Assembly: GCA_023444445.1 (NCBI GenBank)
Contig: JAEXMK010000248.1
Coordinates: 1-55,636, forward strand
DNA: 55,636 nt
Direction: 5' to 3'
From: Pseudomonadota bacterium
GTDB lineage: Bacteria > Pseudomonadota > Alphaproteobacteria > Rhizobiales > Rhizobiaceae
A program made the position numbers and the translations under genes. Below the pieces are notes generated by a model that did no database searches, had not been told where the DNA came from, and saw nothing but the letters and a program-made list of their open reading frames with translations. Of this stretch, positions 32,945 to 41,421 are shown piece by piece; within the stretch, counting starts at the first letter, position 1, and the number at the start of each line of letters is the position of its first letter.

Positions 32945-33571
32945 ATGAAGGCGCTGCTGCTCATCGATATCCAGAACGGGTTTTGCCCCGGCGGCAATCT
33001 GGCCGTGGCCGATGGCGACAAGATCGTGCCCATCGCCAATGCCCTCATCGATAATGGCGGCTACGACCTCATCGTCGCCTCGCAGGACTGGCACCCGGAA
33101 AATCACGGCAGTTTCGCCTCCCAGCATCCCGGCAAGAAACCCTTCGACATGGGGGAACTCTCCGGCAAACCGCAGATGATGTGGCCGGACCATTGCGTGC
33201 AGGGCACGCCGGATGCGGAATTCCACCCTGACCTGAAGACGGAAGCCTTCGATTACATCCAGCAAAAGGGTGAAAACCCCGCCATCGACAGCTACTCCGC
33301 CTTTCGCGACAATGACCAGGTGGCGACGACCGGACTGGCCGACTATCTGGCCCGCCAGGGCGTGACGCAACTCGATATCTGCGGCCTGGCAACCGATTAT
33401 TGCGTCAGTTTTTCGGTGCTCGACGCCCTCTCCATGCTGCCTGATGTGAGGGTGCGTTTCATCGAGGATGCCAGCCGCGGCATCGACCCACAGGGCATCG
33501 AGGCCGCGATTGCGACGATGCGGGAAAAGGGCGCGGTCATTCTCAAAAGCCGCGACATATTGCGGGGTTAG
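32945..33571 (+). CDS. pncA: Nicotinamidase PncA
   Basis: PncA deamidates nicotinamide to nicotinate for NAD salvage and activates pyrazinamide. The 208-residue enzyme has the isochorismatase-like fold with catalytic Asp8 (LIDIQNGF), Lys98 and Cys143 (ATDYCVSFS). The metal site DWHP supplies Asp48 and His50, with His83 in WPDHCVQGT. ATG 32945 has CGGAGG five bases upstream. It is a single gene, convergent with the DUF2164 gene. Confidence 0.94.
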   Translation: MKALLLIDIQNGFCPGGNLAVADGDKIVPIANALIDNGGYDLIVASQDWHPENHGSFASQHPGKKPFDMGELSGKPQMMWPDHCVQGTPDAEFHPDLKTEAFDYIQQKGENPAIDSYSAFRDNDQVATTGLADYLARQGVTQLDICGLATDYCVSFSVLDALSMLPDVRVRFIEDASRGIDPQGIEAAIATMREKGAVILKSRDILRG

Positions 33572-33637
33572 AGGAAACTGAGCCTTCCACTTTCGTTACT
33601 TCCGTGACGGGCACAGGAATGAAGAAGGAGATTGCCG

Positions 33638-33874
33638 TTAGCGCGGCTTCGCCTTCTCCAGCACGTCGATATCGGCAGCAGCGTCGTCAAGACGCCTCAG
33701 GATCGTCGCATGGGCGTCCTTGAGCCCCTGATTGTAAAACACATATCCCATTTCCTCGGCCAGAAAATCGACGAATATCTCTGCCTGCAAAAGGCCGATT
33801 TCGGCTTCTGTCTCGCGGGCGAGATAAGCCCTGATACGTGCGGCCAGATCGGCCTTTTCCTGCTTTTCGAGCAT
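33638..33874 (-). CDS. DUF2164 family protein
   Basis: A 78-residue soluble helical protein, MLEKQEKADLAARIRAYLARE..., matching DUF2164, a small family of unknown function. ETEAEIGLLQAEIFVDFLAEEMGYVFYNQGLKDA is the conserved block. ATG 33874 was chosen because the frame upstream of it is not conserved in this family. It diverges from azlC and converges on pncA. Confidence 0.78.
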   Translation of the reverse strand: MLEKQEKADLAARIRAYLARETEAEIGLLQAEIFVDFLAEEMGYVFYNQGLKDAHATILRRLDDAAADIDVLEKAKPR

Positions 33875-34046
33875 TGATCTTCCACGCTTGGCCTGTTGGG
33901 GCGCGCGAGAAAAAGGCGATGCCTCGTCCACCCGCTGACGGGACTACCGTAACGGAAGGTTCAAGTTAATCAATCGATCCATTCATGCAATTCGTTTGCC
34001 AGCCGGCCGGAGCGGCGATAGAGCGGCGGACAAGGAGTTTCCAGAC

Positions 34047-34766
34047 ATGTTCAATGCAGATTTTCGCGAGGGATTGAAGAGCGGCTTCCCGATCGCCCTC
34101 TCCGCCGCCCCCTTCGGTGCGCTGTTCGGCGCGGTCGCAGTCGATAATGGCCTCAGTATTACCGAAGCCACGATCATGAGCGGCACCGTTTATGCCGGCG
34201 CAAGCCAGCTCGTCGGTATCGAACTGTTCGGCCAGAAGGTTGCCCCCTGGCTGATCGTGCTTTCGGTCTTCGCGGTCAATTTCCGCCATATCCTCTATTC
34301 GGCTGCCATTGCCCGGATGATCTCGAACTGGTCGTTTTTGCAGAAGGCTACCGGCTTCTTTGTCCTTGTGGATCCGCAATTTGCCGAATCTGTTCGGAAA
34401 TATGAGAATACCGGCCGCGTGGATTTTTCCTGGTACATGGGCTTTGCCGCGCCGATTTACCTGCTGTGGCTCGCAATGACCATTGTCGGCGCATCGCTCG
34501 GCAACCTCGTCGGCGACCCGAAAGCAATGGGCCTGGATGTGCTGCTGCCGATCTATTTCATGGGCATGGTCCTCAGCTTCCGCCAACGGGAGAATTTCTA
34601 CCCGGTGATGCTGGCAAGCGCGGTTGGCGCGACGGTCGCCTACCACTTTGTCGGCTCGCCCTGGCATGTCAGCCTCGGCGCAGTCGTCGGAATTCTTGTT
34701 GCGGTCATCTATCCGCCGAAACCGAATAACACCTTGAATTCCGAGAGCGGGGCGGACACGCCATGA
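34047..34766 (+). CDS. azlC: AzlC-family branched-chain amino acid exporter, large subunit
   Basis: A 239-residue membrane protein of the AzlC/BrnF family, the large subunit of a two-component exporter of branched-chain amino acids and analogues. FREGLKSGFPIALSAAPFGALFG is the family start, and about seven hydrophobic helices follow. AAGGAG lies nine bases before ATG 34047. Its stop overlaps azlD by four bases, so the subunits are co-translated. It is not near a leucine-responsive regulator. Confidence 0.9.
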   Translation: MFNADFREGLKSGFPIALSAAPFGALFGAVAVDNGLSITEATIMSGTVYAGASQLVGIELFGQKVAPWLIVLSVFAVNFRHILYSAAIARMISNWSFLQKATGFFVLVDPQFAESVRKYENTGRVDFSWYMGFAAPIYLLWLAMTIVGASLGNLVGDPKAMGLDVLLPIYFMGMVLSFRQRENFYPVMLASAVGATVAYHFVGSPWHVSLGAVVGILVAVIYPPKPNNTLNSESGADTP

Positions 34767-35077
34767 GCGACATGCTGCACGCCGATACCCTCTTCCTGAT
34801 CGCGCTCGCCGCCATCGCCACCTATCTAACCCGCATCGGCGGTTACGTGCTGATGACGCGAATGAAATCCATTCCGCCGCGCATGGAGGCGGGATTGAAC
34901 GCCGTGCCCGTAGCGGTTCTGACCACGCTCGTCGCACCCGCCTTTTTCGAAGGCGGATACGAGGTGAAGATCGGCATGGTGGCGGCCCTTCTGGTCTGCC
35001 TGCGCTTTCCCGGCCTGACGATGCTCGCCATCGGCTGGGCCATCGTCATCGCCATCAGGCATTTCGGGCTGTTTTAG
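34763..35077 (+). CDS. azlD: AzlD-family exporter small subunit
   Basis: A 104-residue membrane protein with about four helices, the partner of AzlC. TYLTRIGGYVLMTRMKSIPPRMEAGLNAVPVAVLTTLVAPAFFEGG is the diagnostic AzlD block. The ATG overlaps the azlC stop, and its own stop overlaps by four bases the stop of the convergent aminopeptidase gene. Confidence 0.9.
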   Translation: MSDMLHADTLFLIALAAIATYLTRIGGYVLMTRMKSIPPRMEAGLNAVPVAVLTTLVAPAFFEGGYEVKIGMVAALLVCLRFPGLTMLAIGWAIVIAIRHFGLF

Positions 35078-36915
35078 GCGGCCCGCACCAGCGGCTCGGT
35101 CGCGGCAACCAGCCACGCCTTAACCTCTTCGTCCGTGATCAGCGGCGAAAGCTTCTCCAGAACGCCGAGGTGGTAGGCATTCAGCCAGTCGAGTTCCTCG
35201 TCGGTCAGGAGGGACACGACGACCAGCCTGCGGTCGATGGGGCACCAGGTCAGCGTCTCGAAGGAAAGCATCGGCTGGTCGCCTCCAGCTACGTCTTCCG
35301 CCTCACGCACATAGATCAGGTTCTCGATACGGATGCCGAAAGCGCCGGGACGGTAATAACCCGGCTCGTTCGATAGGATCATGCCGGGCAAGAGTTCCTG
35401 CGTCGAAAGCCGCGAGATACGCTGCGGCCCCTCATGCACGGAGAGATAGGAACCGACACCGTGGCCCGTGCCATGGGCGTAATCGGCGCCTGCCTTCCAC
35501 AGCGCGATTCGCGCCAGCGGATCGAGATCGCAACCGCGCGTTCCCTTCGGAAACCGTGCGGCACTGATGGCGATCACGCCCTTCAGCACCAGCGTGAAGA
35601 AACGCCTCTGCTCTTCCGGCACCGTGCCGATCGCAACGGTGCGGGTGATATCGGTGGTGCCGTTGACATATTGCGCACCGGAATCGACGAGGAACATCTC
35701 GCCATCGGCAAGTGTACGGTCCGTATCCGTCGTAACGCGATAATGGATGATGGCAGCATGTTCGCCAGCGCCCGAAATCGTGTCGAACGACACGTCCTTC
35801 AGTGGGTTCTGCATCGCCTGCCCCACTTTGGCGCGCGCCGCCTCCAGCGCCTTCACCGCAGCGATTTCGGTGACGCTACCCGGCTGCTGGCTATCCAGCC
35901 AGCAGAGATATTCGACCATGGCCGCACCGTCCTGCACATGCGCGGCAGCCGAGCCGGCAAGCTCCGCCTCGTTCTTGCGCGCCCGCGGCAGACGGACAGG
36001 ATCAGCCTCCTCAATCAGAGAGCCGCCCGCCAGCGTGATCGCTCCCTTCAACGCTACCGGCGTCAGATCGGCATCGACCATCACCCGACCCTTGGCACTC
36101 GCAATGGCGTGCAGACGGTCGGCGATGTTTGACGGCGGCAATTGCGTGGCGAGTTGCGCCAGATAGGCCTCGGTCTCGATGCCGGTCTTGCGCTTGTCGA
36201 GAAAAATATCCGCCCTGCCGTCAGCATAAATGATGGCGCGGGCTAGCGGGTGCGGCGTGTGTGGCACATCATTGCCGCGAATATTGAAAATCCAGGCGAT
36301 GGAGGATGGATCGGTGACCAGCAGGGCGTCCGCGCCCTTGGCGGAGACAGTTTCCGCAAGTGCGGCGACCTTTTCCTTCGAGAGCTTGCCCGTGAAGACC
36401 TCAGGCTGGATGACGACGGGTTCCAGCGGCTCGGCGGGACGGTCCTTCCACAGAGCATCGAGCGGGTTCTTTGCCAAAAGAACGACCGAACCGCTATTGC
36501 CGGCCAGTGCCTTTTCCAGCCGCTTAAGCTCGGCCCCCGTGTGCAGCCATGGATCGATACCAAGCCTGAAACCCTGTGGAGCATGTTCCGACAACCAGAC
36601 GGAGGGTGGCGCCCCCACCAGATCACCCCCAGTAAACACCGATTGATCGACCTGAGACTTGAGCTGCGTCGTGTATCGGCCGTCAACGAACACCACCGCC
36701 TGCGCGCGCGTGACCAGCGCAATGCCGGCCGAACCGGTAAAGCCGGTCAGCCATGACAGGCGCTCGGCACACTCAGGCACATATTCCCCCTGATATTCAT
36801 CGGCGCGCGGCACGAGAAATCCGTCGATACCAAGGGCATCGAAACCGGCGCGCAGCGCCTCGACGCGGGCCCTGCCATATTGCGGCGCAGATTTGTTTTC
36901 GAAGGTCTGGAACAT
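35074..36915 (-). CDS. pepP: Xaa-Pro aminopeptidase (M24B)
   Basis: A 613-residue metallopeptidase that removes an N-terminal residue before proline. It has the three-domain layout of large aminopeptidase P: two creatinase-like N-terminal domains (about 1-310) and the pita-bread catalytic domain. Metal ligands are the Asp in FLVDSGAQY, Asp in TTDITR, His in GTGHGVG, Glu in SNEPGYY and Glu in RIENLIY. The length matches eukaryote-like aminopeptidase P1, the usual rhizobial form. It is a cytosolic enzyme in a single-gene unit. Confidence 0.93.
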   Translation of the reverse strand: MFQTFENKSAPQYGRARVEALRAGFDALGIDGFLVPRADEYQGEYVPECAERLSWLTGFTGSAGIALVTRAQAVVFVDGRYTTQLKSQVDQSVFTGGDLVGAPPSVWLSEHAPQGFRLGIDPWLHTGAELKRLEKALAGNSGSVVLLAKNPLDALWKDRPAEPLEPVVIQPEVFTGKLSKEKVAALAETVSAKGADALLVTDPSSIAWIFNIRGNDVPHTPHPLARAIIYADGRADIFLDKRKTGIETEAYLAQLATQLPPSNIADRLHAIASAKGRVMVDADLTPVALKGAITLAGGSLIEEADPVRLPRARKNEAELAGSAAAHVQDGAAMVEYLCWLDSQQPGSVTEIAAVKALEAARAKVGQAMQNPLKDVSFDTISGAGEHAAIIHYRVTTDTDRTLADGEMFLVDSGAQYVNGTTDITRTVAIGTVPEEQRRFFTLVLKGVIAISAARFPKGTRGCDLDPLARIALWKAGADYAHGTGHGVGSYLSVHEGPQRISRLSTQELLPGMILSNEPGYYRPGAFGIRIENLIYVREAEDVAGGDQPMLSFETLTWCPIDRRLVVVSLLTDEELDWLNAYHLGVLEKLSPLITDEEVKAWLVAATEPLVRAA

Positions 36916-37089
36916 GGGTGTCTTTCAGGAACTGTCATGAGAAAAGCTGTCGCCCGCGCGATCAGACCGGCGGTCAGGAAGGACAATGCCATGCCGGTGG
37001 AGGCGCTTTCAAGCCATATATGACCGCGCGGATTGCGACGATAAATTGTGCATTTTGTGCGCAATAAGTCGCACTCAAGGGAGAGTGCT

Positions 37090-37203
37090 ATGCATCTTAT
37101 GCATTCCTACCGTGAAGCTTCCCACCTAACCAAACAAAAACACATCGCTTATATCAGGGTCAGCACAGCGAGAGAGACACTCTCCCGGCAAACAAGGATT
37201 TGA
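37090..37203 (+). CDS. Possible 37-residue protein with a recombinase-like motif
   Basis: A short frame begins ATG after GGGAG with a six-base gap and stops four bases before the DUF1127 gene start. The end of it reads HIAYIRVSTARETLSRQTRI, which resembles the N-terminus of serine resolvases (Y-x-R-V-S-T with the catalytic Arg and Ser). It may be a real small gene coupled to the DUF1127 gene, a recombinase remnant, or chance. Confidence 0.3.
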   Translation: MHLMHSYREASHLTKQKHIAYIRVSTARETLSRQTRI

Positions 37204-37207
37204 AGCA

Positions 37208-37381
37208 ATGGCAAAATCTTTCCTCCGCACCGCCTTCGATCGCGTCATTGAAGCACGCGAGCGTCAGGTCAGCCGTCATGTCAACGCCGCCCTTCTGAAC
37301 CTCGACGACAAGTCGCTCGAAGCGCTTGGCATGAACCGCGCCGATCTGCGTCGCAAGGCAAAGTCCAGCTACGTGTTCTGA
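37208..37381 (+). CDS. DUF1127-type small protein
   Basis: A 57-residue basic protein, MAKSFLRTAFDRVIEARERQVSRHV..., ending ADLRRKAKSSYVF. The arrangement (short amphipathic helix, then LLNLDDKSLEALGMNRADLRRK) fits the DUF1127/YjiS-like family abundant in Rhizobiales, where such small Arg-rich proteins act in RNA turnover and metabolic control. It is preceded by AAGGA and followed by a strong terminator. A palindromic promoter-like stretch (attgtgc...gcgcaat, about 37045-37065) lies upstream. Confidence 0.78.
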   Translation: MAKSFLRTAFDRVIEARERQVSRHVNAALLNLDDKSLEALGMNRADLRRKAKSSYVF

Positions 37382-37473
37382 TGACATCAGGCGCGACGAT
37401 CTCCCTCCACCGCGTCTGAACAGGAATACGTCGATCCGCTTGAGCAAGCTCCTCCCATGCTCGCGGGTCTCCA

Positions 37474-37503
37474 GGCGGCGCGAAAGCGCCGCCTTTTCTT
37501 TGT
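37474..37503 (+). terminator. Rho-independent terminator after the DUF1127 gene
   Basis: A perfect eight-base stem, ggcggcgc (37474-37481) with gcgccgcc (37486-37493) around a GAAA loop, is followed by ttttcttt. Confidence 0.9.
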
Positions 37504-37526
37504 CCGAAATAGATATTTCGAGAACC

Positions 37527-37631
37527 TAGAGCATTTCCAGCAAAAGCGAGGTCGCTTTTGCGTCCGGACAATGCGTCAAAACAAGAGATTAGAGCATTGG
37601 AGGTGAACCCGTGTTCACCGGAAACGCTCTA
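37527..37631. repeat. 105-bp palindromic intergenic repeat (Rhizobiales type)
   Basis: The ends TAGAGCATTTCC (37527) and GGAAACGCTCTA (to 37631) are inverted repeats with one mismatch. Inside are two hairpins: caaaagcga with tcgcttttg, and ggtgaac with gttcacc. A partial second copy of the end (tagagcattgg) precedes the second hairpin. Such mobile-like palindromes are scattered in rhizobial genomes. Its last three bases are the prmA stop codon. Confidence 0.7.
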
Positions 37632-38507
37632 GTCCTTGCGCAAATGAAGCGTCACCCAGCCATTGCGCCAGATGGTACGGACATGGGAAAGCCTTGCGCC
37701 ATTGTAAGCGGAAAGCACCTTCCAGCGCTGCGATGCGAGAATACCGGACAGGATGACGGTGCCTCCGGGCGCCAGATGCGTCACGAGCTGCGGCGCCATC
37801 TTGATGAGCGGCCGCGCCAGAATATTGGCGATGATGAGATCGAACGGACCATGCTTGCGGAAGGCATCCGAGTGGAAGCCCGGCGCGGTCTCCAGCGCCA
37901 TCCCGGAGACGATGCCGTTCAGCCGCACATTCTCCTTCGCCACCTTGACGGCGATAGGGTCGATATCCGTCGCAAGTACGGGAATGGGACGCATCTTGCG
38001 CACGGCAATAGCCAGAACGCCGCTGCCGGTGCCAAGATCGAGCGCATTGCGCACGGTCCGCGCCCGCAGAACCTCCTCGATCATCTCAAGGCATCCGGCC
38101 GTCGTGCCGTGATGGCCGGTGCCGAAAGCCTGTCCCGCCTCGATCTCGATTGCCAGATCGTTCGCCCGCACCTTGTCCCGATCATGCGCGCCATGCACGA
38201 TGAACCGCCCTGCCCGCACCGGCTTCAGCCCCTCGAGCGACTTGGCGATCCAGTCGACATCGGGAACGATTTCCTTCTCGATGGCGAGACCGGGAAATGC
38301 GGGAGCAAGCAAGGAGCTGATGCGTTCGCGGAACTCCTCCTCCTGCTCGGCCATCAGATAGACGGAAGCTTCCCAGATGTCGCGCTTCTCATCCACCTCG
38401 GTGGTAGCAATCGCGACATCCTCTTCACCGAAATAGTCCGACATGAGATCGAGGATTTCACCGGCCTTGATTTCGGTCGTGGTGACATAAAGGCGGATTT
38501 CGCTCAC
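37629..38507 (-). CDS. prmA: Ribosomal protein L11 methyltransferase PrmA
   Basis: PrmA trimethylates ribosomal protein L11. The 292-residue enzyme has an N-terminal substrate-recognition domain (about 1-110) and a class I methyltransferase domain with the SAM motif DLGTGSGVLAIA, the acidic loop ATDIDPIAV and NILARPL. The start is GTG 38507 (MSEIRLYVTTTE), without a strong ribosome site. The stop codon TAG lies in the end of a palindromic repeat, so the repeat forms the start of the 3' untranslated region. Confidence 0.94.
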   Translation of the reverse strand: MSEIRLYVTTTEIKAGEILDLMSDYFGEEDVAIATTEVDEKRDIWEASVYLMAEQEEEFRERISSLLAPAFPGLAIEKEIVPDVDWIAKSLEGLKPVRAGRFIVHGAHDRDKVRANDLAIEIEAGQAFGTGHHGTTAGCLEMIEEVLRARTVRNALDLGTGSGVLAIAVRKMRPIPVLATDIDPIAVKVAKENVRLNGIVSGMALETAPGFHSDAFRKHGPFDLIIANILARPLIKMAPQLVTHLAPGGTVILSGILASQRWKVLSAYNGARLSHVRTIWRNGWVTLHLRKD

Positions 38508-38587
38508 GGCGGCTGCTTTCTCTGGCTAAGGCTACTTTAATCTGCCTTTGCCACAAAACCTTCATCAGTCCAAGGAGCCCAACGCAA

Positions 38588-39196
38588 TTATGCCTTCGTA
38601 CCTTTGAGAAGATTCTGGAGCTTCTGCTCAGCGACGTCAGGGTTTTCGCCGTAAGCGATTGTTCCTGCAAAGCGGCCATTGGCATCAAGCAGGATCACGG
38701 ATGCGGTGTGATCCATGGTGTAGTCGCCGTTGGGATCCTTCTCGTCCACCGGCACCTTCTTGGCGTAGATGCGATAGCCTTTCAGCGTTTCGGCAATCTT
38801 GTCGGCCGGGCCGGTGATGCCGGTGATCCGCTTCGAAACGTTGGAAACATATTGCTGCATGATCTCTGGCGTATCGCGCTCGGGATCGACGGACACGAAA
38901 TAGGCCTGCAGCTTGTCGCCGGCCGGGTCCACCTTTTCCATCCAGCCGTTCAGCTCGAACAGGGTCGTCGGGCACACTTCCGGGCAATGGGTGAAGCCGA
39001 AGAATAACGCCGTCGGTTTGCCCTGAAACGCCTTTTCCGTGATCGGCTGGCCATTTTGCGCGGTCAGCGCGAAAGGCACGCCATAGGCCGTCTCCACCAT
39101 CTCCTCGCGGGTTTTCGTCATCTCGATCGTCAACCAGCTGACGACACCGGCGAGAACGACCACCACAGCCCACAATACGATGCGAATATTTCTCAT
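38588..39196 (-). CDS. SCO1/SenC-family copper chaperone
   Basis: A 202-residue protein for copper insertion into the CuA site of cytochrome c oxidase or for thiol redox. A membrane anchor (about 5-25) leads to a thioredoxin-like periplasmic domain. Copper ligands are Cys71 and Cys75 (CPEVCP) and His163 (MDHTAS). AGGA lies eight bases upstream of the ATG. No cytochrome oxidase genes are near it. A small membrane protein gene lies upstream on the same strand. Confidence 0.92.
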   Translation of the reverse strand: MRNIRIVLWAVVVVLAGVVSWLTIEMTKTREEMVETAYGVPFALTAQNGQPITEKAFQGKPTALFFGFTHCPEVCPTTLFELNGWMEKVDPAGDKLQAYFVSVDPERDTPEIMQQYVSNVSKRITGITGPADKIAETLKGYRIYAKKVPVDEKDPNGDYTMDHTASVILLDANGRFAGTIAYGENPDVAEQKLQNLLKGTKA

Positions 39197-39336
39197 TGTC
39201 CAATCCTACCCCGAAAGCCCGCGGCATATCGCAGGCCCTGCCCGACTGATATCGAACGGTGGCGGCGACCGCAAATCAACTGGGCGTATTTGGGTTGACC
39301 GCGCTGATTTGTCACAAAGCCACAATCGACAAAGGA

Positions 39337-39495
39337 TTACAGGCACCAGGCAATGCCGCTCTGCACGGCGGAAAGGAAGATATCCGTGCTGTGCCGCACC
39401 CAGCCGTCAAAGGCAAGAAGCACGATGACAAGCGAAACGGCTGCGGCAAGACTTGCCAGAATAAACTTCAGCGGATGGGACGTCAGTGCCTTCAT
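39337..39495 (-). CDS. Small single-pass membrane protein
   Basis: A 52-residue frame, MKALTSHPLKF then a hydrophobic helix (ILASLAAAVSLVIVLLAF) and a short C-terminus (DGWVRHSTDIFLSAVQSGIAWCL). An AGGGAC precedes the ATG closely. It lies 140 bases upstream of the SCO1 gene on the same strand. I do not recognise a family; context suggests a membrane role at most. Confidence 0.5.
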   Translation of the reverse strand: MKALTSHPLKFILASLAAAVSLVIVLLAFDGWVRHSTDIFLSAVQSGIAWCL

Positions 39496-39719
39496 GTCCC
39501 TGTTATAACCTGTTTGGGCAGGCGCGAAAACCGCCAAAATACTGGGTTTTCACGGCCTGGTGACGGCAATTGTTAGGGAAAGTTTAAAATCTTGCTGCGC
39601 ATGATCGCGGCAGCGGTTTTCAAATCCTCGACATGATGTCTCCCGGTCCATTCCGGCCACCGCATAAAGCTCAATCCTGCGCGGGCCTGTTAGAGAGCCA
39701 TCAGAGGAAAACTGCCGTC

Positions 39720-40187
39720 ATGTCCAACGCCATCAAGCAATCCGGCGCATATCTCGAAATCGTTTCCTTCCATCTGAGCGATCAGGAATTCTGCATCGAC
39801 ATCATGGCGATCCGCGAAATCCGCGGCTGGGCGCCGGTGACACCGATGCCGCACACGCCGCCCTATGTTCTCGGCCTCATCAACCTGCGCGGCGCCGTCA
39901 TTCCCGTCATCGACATGGCCGGCCGCCTCGGCATGAAAATGACCGAACCGTCCGAACGCTCCGCCATCATCGTCACCGATATCGGCGGCAAGCTGGTCGG
40001 GCTTCTGGTGGAACAGGTCTCCGATATGATGACCATCCGCTCCGAAGACCTGCAGCCTGCACCCGATATCATTCCGGAAGAACAACGCAGCTTCTGCCGC
40101 GGCATCGTGGCGCTGGAGAAGAGCATGGTCTGTTTCCTCAACCTCGACACGGTTATCGCGGACGAACTGGCACGCGAAGCAGCCTGA
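39720..40187 (+). CDS. cheW: Chemotaxis coupling protein CheW
   Basis: CheW links chemoreceptors to the CheA kinase. The 155-residue protein is a single CheW domain with EFCIDIMAIREIRGW, the TPMPHTPPYVLGLINLRGAVIPVIDM core and a final ALEKSMVCFLNLDTVI. ATG 39720 (MSNAIKQSG) has GAGGAAAA upstream. No other chemotaxis gene is beside it, so it is an orphan copy apart from the main che operon. Confidence 0.93.
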   Translation: MSNAIKQSGAYLEIVSFHLSDQEFCIDIMAIREIRGWAPVTPMPHTPPYVLGLINLRGAVIPVIDMAGRLGMKMTEPSERSAIIVTDIGGKLVGLLVEQVSDMMTIRSEDLQPAPDIIPEEQRSFCRGIVALEKSMVCFLNLDTVIADELAREAA

Positions 40188-40230
40188 TCAGGTCACCAGC
40201 AGTTAACATACATGTGCAGAAGGGCAAACC

Positions 40231-40722
40231 CTACGGCTTCCCCTTCTGCCACGTCACCTGCTGGTTATAAAGCGGCACCGTCGATATCGCCATCTTGGCC
40301 GAGCCATCCGTCAGTTCCCGCGCATGCACGAGATAGATCAGCGTGTCATTCGTCTTGTCGTAAACCCGGCTGACCACAAGCTTTTTCCAGACCAGCGACA
40401 TACCCTGCCGGAACACTTCTTCCCCACCCTTGGAAAGATCGATGTCGCCGATCTCAACCGGCCCCGTCTGGCTACAGGAAATAGCGTTGTTGGATGGGTC
40501 TTCGAACCAGTTGCCGTTTTTCAGCCGGTCGATCACGCCGCGGTCGAAATAGGTAACGTGGCAGGTCACACCCTTGATCTTCGGATCGGCAATCGCCTCG
40601 ACGACGATGTCGTTGCCGATCCAGTCGACGCCGACCTTGCCGACGACCTCGGAATGCGCCGCTGTGACCGGCAGCAATGCCAGAAGGCCCGCAAACAAAC
40701 CCGACAGAGTTTTCATCCTCAT
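40231..40722 (-). CDS. creA: CreA family protein
   Basis: A 163-residue secreted protein of the CreA family, whose function is unknown despite the name. A signal peptide (about 1-24, ending AHS) precedes EVVGKVGVDWIGNDIVVEAIADPKIKGVTCHVTYFDRG, the diagnostic block, with Cys residues likely forming a disulfide. ATG 40722 follows GGAGAAGATGCG; ATG 40716 is an alternative. It is downstream of the exonuclease gene on the same strand and may be co-transcribed. Confidence 0.88.
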   Translation of the reverse strand: MRMKTLSGLFAGLLALLPVTAAHSEVVGKVGVDWIGNDIVVEAIADPKIKGVTCHVTYFDRGVIDRLKNGNWFEDPSNNAISCSQTGPVEIGDIDLSKGGEEVFRQGMSLVWKKLVVSRVYDKTNDTLIYLVHARELTDGSAKMAISTVPLYNQQVTWQKGKP

Positions 40723-40768
40723 CGCATCTTCTCCGTTACGCTGCTTCAAACATAGGTGGATGAAGCCG

Positions 40769-41377
40769 TTAAGCAACCCGGGAGACGGTGCGTTTTTTCA
40801 TGCTGCAAGGCTGATAACCCGTGGAGGCGAGACGACCGGCCACCATGCCGATCTTGTCCGGCAGGTCGCGAAGATGGGCGACGCGCAGCGCCTTGGCAGC
40901 AGCGATGGACGCAGCCGCGCAGACAACCGCATCTTCGGCGGCATTGTGATGCACGAAACGCAGCTGGAGGTGATGGGCAATGACGTTCAGCTTGTGCGAC
41001 ACCAGATTTGGCCAGACATGCCGGGCAATCTTGACGCTGCATAGATAAGAAAGATCGGGATAGGATTGCCGGTATTTATCGAATGATGCGCGCATGACGC
41101 TGAAATCGAAGGCGGCATTATGGGCGACCATCAGGGCGCCGTCGAAGTCGTCAATAAACTCCTCCATCACATCAGGGAATTCCGGCGCATCCTCGACATC
41201 GGCAGGGCGGATGCCGTGCACGGCAATGTTGAAGGGCGAAAACCGCATATCCTTCGGCCGGATGAGACGTTCCTCGACGCGAACGATCTCGCCTTCCTGT
41301 ATCCACGCAAGCCCGACGGAGCAGGCGCTGCCCCGCTCTTCATTGGCGGTCTCGAAATCGATGGCAATGGTTTTCAA
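40769..41377 (-). CDS. DEDDh 3'-5' exonuclease (DnaQ-like)
   Basis: A 202-residue exonuclease-domain protein like the DNA polymerase III epsilon family. Exo I AIDFETAN gives the first Asp-Glu pair, Exo II lies in MVAHNAAFDFSVM, and Exo III in FVHHNAAEDAVV with the His and Asp. The last 35 residues carry a basic SMKKRTVSRVA tail. It is probably not the main proofreading subunit, which is longer and has a polymerase-binding tail. Its role in nucleic acid trimming is inferred. Confidence 0.88.
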   Translation of the reverse strand: MKTIAIDFETANEERGSACSVGLAWIQEGEIVRVEERLIRPKDMRFSPFNIAVHGIRPADVEDAPEFPDVMEEFIDDFDGALMVAHNAAFDFSVMRASFDKYRQSYPDLSYLCSVKIARHVWPNLVSHKLNVIAHHLQLRFVHHNAAEDAVVCAAASIAAAKALRVAHLRDLPDKIGMVAGRLASTGYQPCSMKKRTVSRVA

Positions 41378-41421
41378 GAGTGATTCCCGTTTGTTTCATT
41401 CCGGCATAAACCGGATTGGCC

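Noticed and set aside
35074..35077. Overlapping stop codons of azlD and the aminopeptidase gene
   Set aside because: A four-base convergent overlap is common in compact genomes and needs no special explanation.
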